A stretch of DNA of 64,000 nt from Kitasatospora setae KM-6054 (GTDB lineage: Bacteria; Actinomycetota; Actinomycetes; Streptomycetales; Streptomycetaceae): NCBI RefSeq assembly GCF_000269985.1, contig NC_016109.1, forward strand, positions 2,728,001 to 2,792,000. Reading direction: 5' to 3'. A program made the position numbers and the translations under genes. Within the stretch, counting starts at the first letter, position 1. Every line of letters begins with the position of its first letter. Below the pieces are notes generated by a model. That model was not told where the DNA came from. It made no database searches and saw nothing but the letters and a program-made list of their open reading frames with translations. This document shows positions 7,405 through 15,052 of the stretch, piece after piece.

Positions 7405-10400
7405 GTGGTGCGGGTGACGGAGGGCCGCGGCGGTACCTGATCGCCGCGGCGGTGGCCGATTACCCACAGAACCGGGAATGGGACCGGCCCGGTCTGGCGC
7501 AGGCCCGTGAGCGGGTGGTCGAGCTGTTCACCACGACGCTCGGCTACCGGCTCCACGACCCGCTGCCGCTCAGCCCGACCAAACAGGAGTTGACCAACGC
7601 CCTGCGCAGGTTCTGCGCCGCCCCGGAGCGCCGGGAGGACGACCTGCTGGCGCTCTACCTGTCCTGCCACGGCGAGATCCTCGGCGACGGCGAGGAGCAC
7701 GTCCTGCTCACCGCCGACACCGACCCCGAGGACCTCGCCTACACCGCGCTGCCGACAGCGGAGCTGACCCGGGTGCTGCTGCGCGGCACCCGGATCCGGC
7801 GGGTGCTGCTGATGCTGGACGCCTGCTACGTGGGCCAGGGCGGCAACGAGATGGCCGCCGCCGCGCTGGAGCGCGTGGGCGCGCTGTGGGGCAAGGGCAC
7901 TGGATCGGGGCTGGTGGTGGTCTCCTCCGCGCAGCCGCACCAACCGGCCCTGGCCGGGGCGTTCCCGCAGTTGCTGGAGGACGCGGTCGCCAGCCTGCCG
8001 GTGGCCGGGCACGGCCCGCAAGCACTGTCGGTGAACGCACTCGTCCAGCACATGAACGACTCCACGGATCGCCCCGGCTACCAGCGCATCGGCCTGACCA
8101 TGGTCGGGTTGGACGGCGAGGCGCCGCCGTTCTTCCCCAACCCCCGCCACGACGTACGCCTGACCGAAGTCGACCTCGCCCTGCAACAGACCGCAGCCTT
8201 CGACGAACAGGACCGACGCCGGGAGACGGAACTCGTCTCCCGCCTGTTGGTGCGCGCCATGGGCTACCACCGAACCGCCGACGAGGACGTGGACCCCGCG
8301 TGGTGGTTCAGCGGACGCCACACCGCCCTCCGCGACCTGGCCGCCTGGCTCAACCACCCCGCCGACCACCGCGACGCGGCCTGCCGGGTCGTCACCGCAG
8401 CCCCCGGCTCCGGAAAGACAGCCGTCCTCGGACTCATCGCCGCCCTCTCCCACCCCGAACGCCACCGCACCGTCCCCACCCACACCCTCGGCCTACCTAC
8501 CGACCTGGTTCAACCTGGCACCATCGACGCCGCCGTCTACGCCCAGCGCCTGAGCGACTCCGACGTCCTGGACGCCCTGAACGCCGCCGCCCGCACCCGC
8601 GCCACCACCGTCGGCGAACTCCTCGAAGCCCTCACCCTCCGCCCCCGGCCGCTGACCGTCCTCATCGACGCCCTCGACGAAGCAGCCAGCCCCGATACCC
8701 TCACCGCCGGCCTCCTGCGCCCCCTCATCGAACACTCCCAGGGCCGCATCCGCCTCCTGCTCGGCACCCGCCCCTACCTCCTGCCCCGCCTCGGCACCAC
8801 CCCCGAACAGGCGATCGACCTCGACGACGACCGCTACGCCGACCCCCAGGCCATCACCGCCTACGCCATCCGCACCCTCCTAGAGGCCCACCGCCGCTCC
8901 CCCTACCGCCGCCGCCCCTCCAGGCTCCGGCCCGTGGCCGAGGCCGTCGCCGAAGCAGCCGACCGCTCCTTCCTCGTCGCCCGCATCACCGCCGCCACCC
9001 TCGCCGCCACCCCCACCATCCCCGACCCCGGCGACCCCCATTGGCGGGCCTCCCTGCCCCGCTACGCCGGCGACGCCATGCACCGCGACCTCCACCGACG
9101 CCTCGGCCCAGACGCCCAGCGCGCGATCGACCTCCTGCGCCCCCTCGCCTACGCCCAAGGCCAGGGCCTGCCCTGGGAGGACATCTGGGCCCCCCTCGCC
9201 ACCGAGACCTCCGGCCGTCCCTGCACCGATGACGACATCCTGTGGCTGCGCCACCAGGCCGGCTCCTACGTCGTGGAGGCCACCGAGAACGGCCGCTCCG
9301 CCTACCGGCTCTACCACGAGGCGATGGCCGAATACCTGCGCCAGGACACCGACCCCCAAGGCATCCACGCCGCCTATACCCACGTCTTGACCAGCCGGGT
9401 CCCCTACCGGGCCGACGCCACCCGCGACTGGTCCCGCGCCCATCCCTACGCCCTCGCCCACATCGCCTACCACGCTGCCCAGGCCGGTCTCCTCGACCAG
9501 GTCCTCACTGACACCGAGTACCTCGTCCACGCCGACCCCCGCGGCCTCACCCCCCACCTCCACCACGCCGACAGCCCCGAGGCCCGCCTGAACGCCGCCG
9601 TCTACCGCACTGGCCTCCACCTCCACCACGAAGGTGCACCGTCTGTCCGACGGCAAGTGCTCGCCCTAAACGCCGCCAGCGCTGGCGCCACCGACCTGCA
9701 CAACGACCTCACCCACCGCATCCCAGTGGGAACCTGGACACCTCGTTGGGCCACCGGCAGCGCCTTCAGCCCCGCCCTCCGCCACACCCTCACCGGCCAC
9801 AACAACAGCGTGACTGCGGTGGCGTGCACGGCGCTCGACGGCCGCCCCGTCGCCGTCACCACCAGCCATGACGAAACGGTGCGGGTATGGGACCTTGCCA
9901 CCGGCCAACCCCTCGGCCAACCCCTCACCGGCCACACCGCCAACGTGCTCGCGGTGGCGTGCACGGCGCTCGACGGCCGCCCCGTCGCCGTCACCACCGG
10001 TGTGGATCGGACGGTGCGGGTGTGGGACCTTGCCACCGGCCAACCCCTCGGCCAACCCCTCACCGGCCACACCGACGAGGTGGCCGCGGTGGCGTGCACG
10101 GCGCTCGACGGCCGCCCCGTCGCCGTCACCAGCAGCCATGACAAAACGGTGCGGGTCTGGGACCTAGCCACCGGCCAACCCCTCGGCCAACCCCTCACCG
10201 GCCACACCGAAACCGTATACAGGGTGGCGTGCACCGAACTCGACGGCCGCCCCGTCGCCGTCACCGCCAGCTGGGACGAAACGGTGCGGGTGTGGGACCT
10301 TGCCACCGGCCAGCCCTTCGGCGAACCCCTTACCGGCCACCTCGACGAGGTGCTCGCGGTGGCGTGCACGGCGCTCGACGGCCGCCCCGTCGCCGTCACC

Positions 10401-11681
10401 ACCGGTGCGGATAGCACGGTGCGGGTGTGGGACCTTGCCACCGGCCAACCCCTCGGCCAACCCCTCACCGGCCACCTCGACGAGGTGCTCGCGGTGGCGT
10501 GCACGGCGCTCGACGGCCGCCCCGTCGCCGTCACCACCGGTGCGGATAGCACGGTGCGGGTGTGGGACCTTGCCACCGGCCAACCCCTCGGCCAACCCCT
10601 CACCGGCCACACCGCCAACGTGCTCGCGGTGGCGTGCACCGTCTTCGACGGCCGCACCGTCGCCGTCACCACCAGCCATGACAAAACGGTGCGGGTATGG
10701 AACCTTGCCACCGGCCAACCCCTCGGCCAACCCCTCACCGGCCACCCCAACAACGTGACCGCAGTGACGTGTACCCTACTCGACAGCCGCCCCGTCGCCG
10801 TCACCACCAGCTGGGATGGCACGGTGCGGGTGTGGGACCTTGCCACCGGCCAACCCCTCGGCGAACCCCTCACCGGCCATACAAGGAACATGTACGCGGT
10901 GGCGTGCACCGAACTCGACGGCCGCCCCGTCGCCGTCACCGCTGGCTGGGATGACGATGTGTGGGTGTGGGACCTTGCCACCGGCCGACCCGTCGGCGAG
11001 CCTCTCACCGACCACACCGGCGCCGTACCCGGGGTGGCGTGCACCGAACTCGACGGCCGCCCCGTCGCCGTCACCGCTGCCTGGGACAACAATGTGCGGG
11101 TGTGGAACCTGGTCACCCGCCAGCTCCTCGGCAAACCCCTCACCGGCCACACCAGCAATGTGAACGCAGTGGCGTGCACCGAACTCAACGGCCGTCCCGT
11201 CGCCGTCACTGGCAGCGCGGACCAGACGGTGCGGGTGTGGGACCTTGCCACCGGCCGACCCGTCGGCGAGCCTCTCGCCGACCACACCGGCGCCGTGCTC
11301 GCGGTGGCGTGCACAGTGCTCGACGGCCGCCCCGTCGCCGTCACCACCGGTGCGGATAGCACGGTGCGGGTGTGGGACCTTGCCACCGGCCAACCCCTCG
11401 GCAAACCCCTCACCGACCACACCGGCACCGTGCTCGCAGTGGCGTGCACAGTGCTCGACGGCCGCACCGTCGCCGTCACCACCAGCCGGGACAATACGGT
11501 GCGGGTATGGGACCTGGCCACCCAAAAGGCTGCCGCAACCATCCCGATCAACTCACCAGGTGGCGTCGCAATCACCGCTGCGGGAGACCTCATCGTTAGC
11601 CTCCACAGCGACGTCGCCCACTATCGCCGCCGACTCAGCCAGGCGGGTTATCCACCGCGTGTGGATAACCCCGGCGAATGA
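7401..11681 (+). CDS. Caspase-like peptidase / NACHT (STAND) NTPase / WD40 repeat protein
   Basis: The 1426-residue product has four parts. Residues 10-270 are a caspase-hemoglobinase (peptidase C14) domain with catalytic His90 in YLSCHGE and Cys142 in LMLDACY. Residues about 310-600 are a NACHT/STAND NTPase with Walker A APGSGKT (Lys339) and Walker B LIDALDEAA (421-429). Residues about 600-790 are helical. Residues 799 to about 1383 are thirteen WD40 repeats of exactly 45 residues, followed by a short tail. In known STAND proteins the repeats sense a ligand, NTP binding drives oligomerisation, and the effector domain is switched on. Here the effector would be a protease, with the coupled upstream hydrolase as a second candidate effector. 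The start is GTG 7401, overlapping the hydrolase stop (GTGA). The gene is complete and lies inside a tRNA-borne island. Function in phage defence or programmed death is inferred. Confidence 0.9.
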   Translation: MSGAGDGGPRRYLIAAAVADYPQNREWDRPGLAQARERVVELFTTTLGYRLHDPLPLSPTKQELTNALRRFCAAPERREDDLLALYLSCHGEILGDGEEHVLLTADTDPEDLAYTALPTAELTRVLLRGTRIRRVLLMLDACYVGQGGNEMAAAALERVGALWGKGTGSGLVVVSSAQPHQPALAGAFPQLLEDAVASLPVAGHGPQALSVNALVQHMNDSTDRPGYQRIGLTMVGLDGEAPPFFPNPRHDVRLTEVDLALQQTAAFDEQDRRRETELVSRLLVRAMGYHRTADEDVDPAWWFSGRHTALRDLAAWLNHPADHRDAACRVVTAAPGSGKTAVLGLIAALSHPERHRTVPTHTLGLPTDLVQPGTIDAAVYAQRLSDSDVLDALNAAARTRATTVGELLEALTLRPRPLTVLIDALDEAASPDTLTAGLLRPLIEHSQGRIRLLLGTRPYLLPRLGTTPEQAIDLDDDRYADPQAITAYAIRTLLEAHRRSPYRRRPSRLRPVAEAVAEAADRSFLVARITAATLAATPTIPDPGDPHWRASLPRYAGDAMHRDLHRRLGPDAQRAIDLLRPLAYAQGQGLPWEDIWAPLATETSGRPCTDDDILWLRHQAGSYVVEATENGRSAYRLYHEAMAEYLRQDTDPQGIHAAYTHVLTSRVPYRADATRDWSRAHPYALAHIAYHAAQAGLLDQVLTDTEYLVHADPRGLTPHLHHADSPEARLNAAVYRTGLHLHHEGAPSVRRQVLALNAASAGATDLHNDLTHRIPVGTWTPRWATGSAFSPALRHTLTGHNNSVTAVACTALDGRPVAVTTSHDETVRVWDLATGQPLGQPLTGHTANVLAVACTALDGRPVAVTTGVDRTVRVWDLATGQPLGQPLTGHTDEVAAVACTALDGRPVAVTSSHDKTVRVWDLATGQPLGQPLTGHTETVYRVACTELDGRPVAVTASWDETVRVWDLATGQPFGEPLTGHLDEVLAVACTALDGRPVAVTTGADSTVRVWDLATGQPLGQPLTGHLDEVLAVACTALDGRPVAVTTGADSTVRVWDLATGQPLGQPLTGHTANVLAVACTVFDGRTVAVTTSHDKTVRVWNLATGQPLGQPLTGHPNNVTAVTCTLLDSRPVAVTTSWDGTVRVWDLATGQPLGEPLTGHTRNMYAVACTELDGRPVAVTAGWDDDVWVWDLATGRPVGEPLTDHTGAVPGVACTELDGRPVAVTAAWDNNVRVWNLVTRQLLGKPLTGHTSNVNAVACTELNGRPVAVTGSADQTVRVWDLATGRPVGEPLADHTGAVLAVACTVLDGRPVAVTTGADSTVRVWDLATGQPLGKPLTDHTGTVLAVACTVLDGRTVAVTTSRDNTVRVWDLATQKAAATIPINSPGGVAITAAGDLIVSLHSDVAHYRRRLSQAGYPPRVDNPGE
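9795..11549 (+). repeat. Thirteen tandem 135-bp WD40 coding repeats
   Basis: Every unit is 135 bp, from the GH dipeptide to the next GH. Units 5 and 6 (10341-10475 and 10476-10610) are identical over all 135 bases. Others differ mainly at fixed codons: repeat positions 3-6, 8-9, 14, 26-28 and 30-31, while the core VRVWDLATGQPLG is almost constant. Such uniformity in a WD40 domain points to recent duplication or gene conversion. Confidence 0.93.
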
Positions 11682-11703
11682 ACAGCTGCCCATACGTGAG
11701 GTA

Positions 11704-12861
11704 CTGAACTTGAACTCGTGATGTCGGTCAGCCATCCATGATCAAGCCGGTCCCGACGAGGCAGCCGTCGACGAGGTGGGGACGGTACTGGATCATCTTG
11801 AGCTTGCGCTTGACGGCCCGGGTCAGCTGGCCGAGGTCGGCGGCCGCGAGGTTTCCGATGTCGCGTTTGACCAGCGACCAGATACCCTCCTGCGGGTTGA
11901 GGTCGGGCGCGTAGGTGGGCAGCTGAAAGACGGTCAGCCAGTGCGCGTTGGCCTCGAAGAACGCCCTGAGCGGTGGCACGAGGTGGATGCGGGCGTTGTC
12001 CCACACGAGGACGAGCGGGCCGCCGAGCTGGACGCGGGCGCGGACGACCAGGTCGCGGAAGTCGCGCCAGCCGAAGCCCTTCGGCTCGCCCTTGCGTCCC
12101 CGGTACTCGCGGATCGCGTAGATCAGCCGGGACCGTTCGCCCGGCTTGTAGCAGGCCATGCCCGCCATCGAGACCCGGCCGGATCCCCGTCCGCGCACGC
12201 GGACCACCGGCGTGCGCCCGATGCGGCCCCAGGTTCTGGCGCGCGGCGGAGTCATCGACTGCCCGGCCTCGTCCTCGAAGACGACCCAGGCGCCGAGGGC
12301 CGCCGCGGTGCTCTTACCAACGGCCAGGTCTCCTTCTTCCACAACTCCACCGCCGCGTCGTCGCGCTCGATCGCCCGGCGGGCCGGCTGCTGCCACGACC
12401 AGCCGTGCCGCTTCAACAGCCGCCAGGTGCCCTCCACCGTGTACGACACGTGGAACAGCCGGCCGATCAGCGTCTTCACCCGCGCCAGCGTCCACCGCTG
12501 ATCGGCCCAGCCGTGGACCAGCGGGCCGCGCTCCAACTCCCGCTCCAGCCTGGCGATCTGCTTGTCACTGAGCCTCGGGCGCCCGGGCGATCCCTTGGAC
12601 AGGACCCCGGCCTCCCCACGCTCGCGCCAGGCCCGGCGCCACCGCTCCACCGACCGCTCACTCACCCGCAGCCCGGCAGCGATCTCCCCGTTCTTCTGCC
12701 CGCCCTCGAAGCGTTCCACAGCCTGCAGCCGCAACCGCTCCCGCGCGGCCCTCCCGGCGTCGGTCAACCCACCGCCCTGCGCATACCTCATGTCCCAGGG
12801 CTACCGGAACCAGTTCGGCCCTGTCGGGCGAACAGCTCCGACATCACCCAATCAAGTTCAG
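11704..12861 (-). mobile_element. IS630-family insertion sequence, 1158 bp
   Basis: The ends form 24-bp imperfect inverted repeats. The left end reads ctgaacttgaactcgtgatg and continues to 11727. The right end (12838-12861) reads ctgaacttgattgggtgatg on the minus strand; 21 of 24 positions match. The element carries one transposase gene in two frames. The left end is preceded by TA, the usual IS630 target, but the right flank reads TT, so no intact TA duplication is present. It sits 22 bp after the WD40 gene and directly against the integrase remnant, so insertion was probably accompanied or followed by a deletion. Confidence 0.85.
11728..12791 (-). CDS. IS630-family transposase, split over two frames
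   Basis: The N-terminal part starts at ATG 12791 and encodes two helix-turn-helix regions (VSERSVERWRRAWRERG and the winged segment after LSDKQIARLERE), ending in WKKETWPL. The catalytic DDE part continues in another frame from about 12325 and carries FEDEAG, VWDNARIH and the APDLNPQE signature, ending at 11728. The switch lies near 12300-12330. IS630 elements often use programmed frameshifting at this boundary, so the gene may still be functional; a plain disabling frameshift is the alternative. The product would cut and paste the element at TA sites. Confidence 0.8.
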
Positions 12862-12863
12862 TT

Positions 12864-13106
12864 GCAAGTCGTGCAGACGTGAAAGTGGTTCAGACCATGC
12901 TCGGCCACAAGACTGCCACTCTCACCTTGGACACGTACGGTCACCTCTGGCCCGACCGCTTGGACGAGGTTTCCGACCGCCTTGACACCCAGCGGACCAA
13001 GGCACTGGCGAAGGCCAGGCAGAAGGCGGAGAAGGCGGCGCGGAAGGCCCGGCAGCTCGCAGAGCAGCTGGCCGCTCTGGAGGCCGGCGGGCACGCTGCG
13101 GCCTGA
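12864..13106 (+). pseudogene. Tyrosine recombinase (integrase), C-terminal remnant
   Basis: The remnant reads VKVVQTMLGHKTATLTLDTY, the end of a phage-type integrase. It holds the box II LGH motif (the GH of the HxxR/LGH/Y set) and the catalytic Tyr of LDTYGHL. A charged helical tail, usual for actinomycete integrases, follows to TGA 13104-13106. The N-terminal ~300 residues, with the first catalytic Arg and the DNA-binding arm, are absent and an IS630 right end abuts at 12861. No start codon or promoter of its own is seen. It is the integrase that once inserted this island into the adjacent tRNA-Val gene. Confidence 0.88.
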
Positions 13107-13124
13107 TCCGTGCTAAATCCGTGC
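13106..13124. repeat. Right copy of the island end repeat
   Basis: The sequence atccgtgctaaatccgtgc starts at the integrase stop codon and matches 4889-4907 at 18 of 19 bases in the same orientation. See the left copy for interpretation. Confidence 0.55.
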
Positions 13125-13132
13125 TGCAACGT

Positions 13133-13169
13133 CGGAGGCCCCTCCACCGGAAGGGTGGAGGGGCCTCCG
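13133..13169. terminator. Hairpin between the integrase remnant and tRNA-Val
   Basis: A perfect 16-bp inverted repeat with a 5-base loop. It can stop both rightward integrase transcripts and leftward tRNA transcripts. Its sequence and position resemble the hairpin at 4690-4722 outside attL. Confidence 0.7.
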
Positions 13170-13184
13170 ACCTGCATCTTCAGT

Positions 13185-13227
13185 GTGGGCGCAGACGGTT
13201 TCGAACCGCCGACATCCGCCTTGTAAG
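13185..13227. other. attR: 43-bp repeat within tRNA-Val
   Basis: Identical to 4739-4781. It spans the 3' half of the intact tRNA-Val gene from the anticodon loop to one base past the discriminator, so integration left the tRNA whole. Confidence 0.93.
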
Positions 13228-13257
13228 GGCGGCGCTCTACCGCTGAGCTATGCGCCC
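13186..13257 (-). tRNA. tRNA-Val (anticodon UAC)
   Basis: A 72-nt cloverleaf on the minus strand. The acceptor stem GGGCGCA pairs with TGCGCCC, the anticodon loop is CTTACAA (anticodon TAC) and the T-arm is GGCGGTTCGAAACCGTC. The discriminator is A and CCA is not encoded. Its 3' half is the attachment site of the island to the left. Confidence 0.95.
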
Positions 13258-13432
13258 CCGCCGCGGTGGACCGGCACGGCCGGTCGCACGACGAGTCGAC
13301 AGACTACCTGGTCCCGGGGGTGCTTCGCCGCCCCGTCTCAGCGGGGTGCGGAACGGGGGTGCCGGGCGGGGCGGGTGATCGGCGAGAATGGCGGGAAGAG
13401 CGGTGGAACGGATACGGAGCGGGGAGCGCGTG

Positions 13433-14695
13433 GTGAGGGTGGCCGGCGGCGGTGGCGGGGGTCGAGGCGGCTGGTGGGGCGGCGGCAACCGCCGGGACGG
13501 CGCGCGCGCGGACGCCAGGGCGGCCCGGGAGGCGGCCCAGGAGTCGTTCTACGAGCTGGACTCGGCCCAGCGGGACGCGCTGCTCGCGGTGGAGACCGTG
13601 AAGTCCGCCGGCGACCCGGCCGCCGCCCGCCGGGTCGAGGGCGAGTTCGCCGACCTGACCGCCCGGATCGACCAGGTCACCGTCGCCTACCTGGGCGCGC
13701 TGGACGCCGTCGACCTGGAGTCCGCGGAGAGCGACCCGGGCGCGGTCGCCCGGGCCCGGCAGCAGCTCGACCAGGCCAAGCGCGAGCTGGACGCCAAGCG
13801 CGCCGAGCTGGGCACCTTCGTCAGCCGCCTGCAGCCGGTCCTGGAGCAGGCCGAGGCCCAGCTGATCCGGGTCACGCCCGCCGTCGAGCGGGCCCGGCAG
13901 GCGCTGCTCGGCGCGACCACCGCCCTGGAGCGGGCCCGCGAGGCCGGCCTGCGCGCGGACGACCTGGCGGCCCGGCTGGCCGAGCTCGCGCCCGAGCTGA
14001 CCCGGCTGAACCAGGGCGTCGCCCAGCACGGCGTCCCGGCCACCCTGCGGCGGGCCGAGGACGTCGCCCGGCGGGCCGAGGAGATCCGCGCCGAGGCCGC
14101 GCAGCTGCCCGAGCGGGCCACCGAGATCGACCACCGGGTCGCCTCGCTGCGCACCCGGATCGACGCCCTGGAGAACCGCGCCCCCACCGTCGACCCGGCG
14201 CTCAGCGAGCTGCGCCGCCGGTTCTCCACCTCCTGCTGGCAGGACCTCCAGCAGGTGCCCGCGCAGACCGCGGACGCCGTCCGGACCGCCCGCGGCAAGC
14301 TGGCCGAGGCCGTCCGGGCCCGCGACGAGCAGCGCTGGGCGGACGCGACGGCGGCGATCGGCACCGTGCGCGCGCTGCTCGACACGGCCGGCGGCGCGGT
14401 GACCGCCGTCAACGAGCGGCTGCGGCAGCTGAACGAGGTCCAGCACGACCCGCAGCGCGAGATCGAGCGGGCCCGGTTCGCGATCCGGGACGCCCAGCGC
14501 CTGGCGATGGCCGGCCGGCAGGCCCCCGACCCGCGGCACGCCGGGCCGCTGGACGCCGCCGTGGCCCGGCTCGACCGGGCCGTCGCCGCGCTCGAGGAGT
14601 CCGGCCGGCACCCCGACTACTGGCGTTTCCTGACCGAGCTGGCCGCCGTCCGGGAGACCGCGGCCGAAGTGGTCACGCTGATCCGGGGGCACTGA
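13433..14695 (+). CDS. Coiled-coil protein of unknown function
   Basis: About 420 residues. A short Gly/Trp/Arg-rich head precedes an almost entirely alpha-helical body rich in Ala, Arg, Glu, Leu and Gln with long heptad stretches (for example ARARQQLDQAKRELDAKRAE). There is no signal peptide or membrane segment. Similar proteins are widespread in Streptomyces, but I know of no assigned role; it may be a cytoskeletal or scaffold protein. The start is chosen at GTG 13433, six bases after GGGGAG; GTG 13430 and ATG 13388 are in-frame alternatives. Confidence 0.75.
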   Translation: MRVAGGGGGGRGGWWGGGNRRDGARADARAAREAAQESFYELDSAQRDALLAVETVKSAGDPAAARRVEGEFADLTARIDQVTVAYLGALDAVDLESAESDPGAVARARQQLDQAKRELDAKRAELGTFVSRLQPVLEQAEAQLIRVTPAVERARQALLGATTALERAREAGLRADDLAARLAELAPELTRLNQGVAQHGVPATLRRAEDVARRAEEIRAEAAQLPERATEIDHRVASLRTRIDALENRAPTVDPALSELRRRFSTSCWQDLQQVPAQTADAVRTARGKLAEAVRARDEQRWADATAAIGTVRALLDTAGGAVTAVNERLRQLNEVQHDPQREIERARFAIRDAQRLAMAGRQAPDPRHAGPLDAAVARLDRAVAALEESGRHPDYWRFLTELAAVRETAAEVVTLIRGH

Positions 14696-14721
14696 GCCGC
14701 CCGCTGGGTACCCTGCTCGGT

Positions 14722-14937
14722 ATGCCTCGCTACGACTTCCGCTGCCGCTCCTGCGGCGCCACCTTCGAGCTCAACCGTCCGATGGCCCGGGCCAACGACC
14801 CGGCCGTCTGCCCCGAGGGTCACCCCGACACCGTCAAGCTGCTCTCGGCGGTCGCGGTGACCGGCGCGACGGCCTCCGCGCCGGCCGGCGGCGGGGGTGG
14901 CGGGGGCGGCTGCTGCGGCGGGGGCTGCTGCGGCTGA
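14722..14937 (+). CDS. FmdB-family zinc-ribbon protein
   Basis: The 71-residue product has a zinc-ribbon head: MPRYDFRCRSCGATFE gives CxxC and a later Cys occurs at AVCPEGHP. This is the FmdB/CxxC_CXXC_SSSS regulatory-domain pattern. The tail is a Gly run followed by CCGGGCC. It lies 26 bp after the coiled-coil gene and may be cotranscribed. Family members are small putative regulators with little experimental definition. Confidence 0.85.
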   Translation: MPRYDFRCRSCGATFELNRPMARANDPAVCPEGHPDTVKLLSAVAVTGATASAPAGGGGGGGGCCGGGCCG

Positions 14938-15052
14938 GCCGCCGGGTGCCCGGGCCGGGGGCGTCCGTCGCGCCGCTTCCGGGCCCGGGCCGGTGGTCCG
15001 CTGTGCCGACGTTCCCGGGCCCCGGTCGGGGCCCGCTTCGGTTTCCGGGCCG

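Larger units (their letters stand above)
4739..13227. mobile_element. Integrated genomic island at tRNA-Val(UAC), integrase truncated
   Basis: The segment is bounded by a 43-bp exact direct repeat (4739-4781 and 13185-13227) that covers the 3' half of a tRNA-Val gene from the anticodon loop to the discriminator. The last codons of a tyrosine integrase lie next to the intact tRNA. This is the usual structure of actinomycete integrative elements. Contents are a DUF6602 gene, an alpha/beta hydrolase, a caspase/NACHT/WD40 gene, an IS630-family insertion and the integrase remnant. No replication, transfer or excisionase genes were recognised. Because the integrase has lost its catalytic N-terminal part, self-excision appears impossible. 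Confidence 0.88.

Noticed and set aside
9795..11549. CRISPR-like direct repeats
   Set aside because: The period of 135 bp is coding and encodes WD40 blades with no spacers; there are no cas genes. The collagen repeats were rejected for the same reason.
9602..11593. Long minus-strand open frame (about 660 codons) opposite the WD40 repeats
   Set aside because: It is the mirror of a high-GC repeated gene: it repeats the same 45-residue unit with no recognisable domain, and the plus strand has a clear WD40 product.
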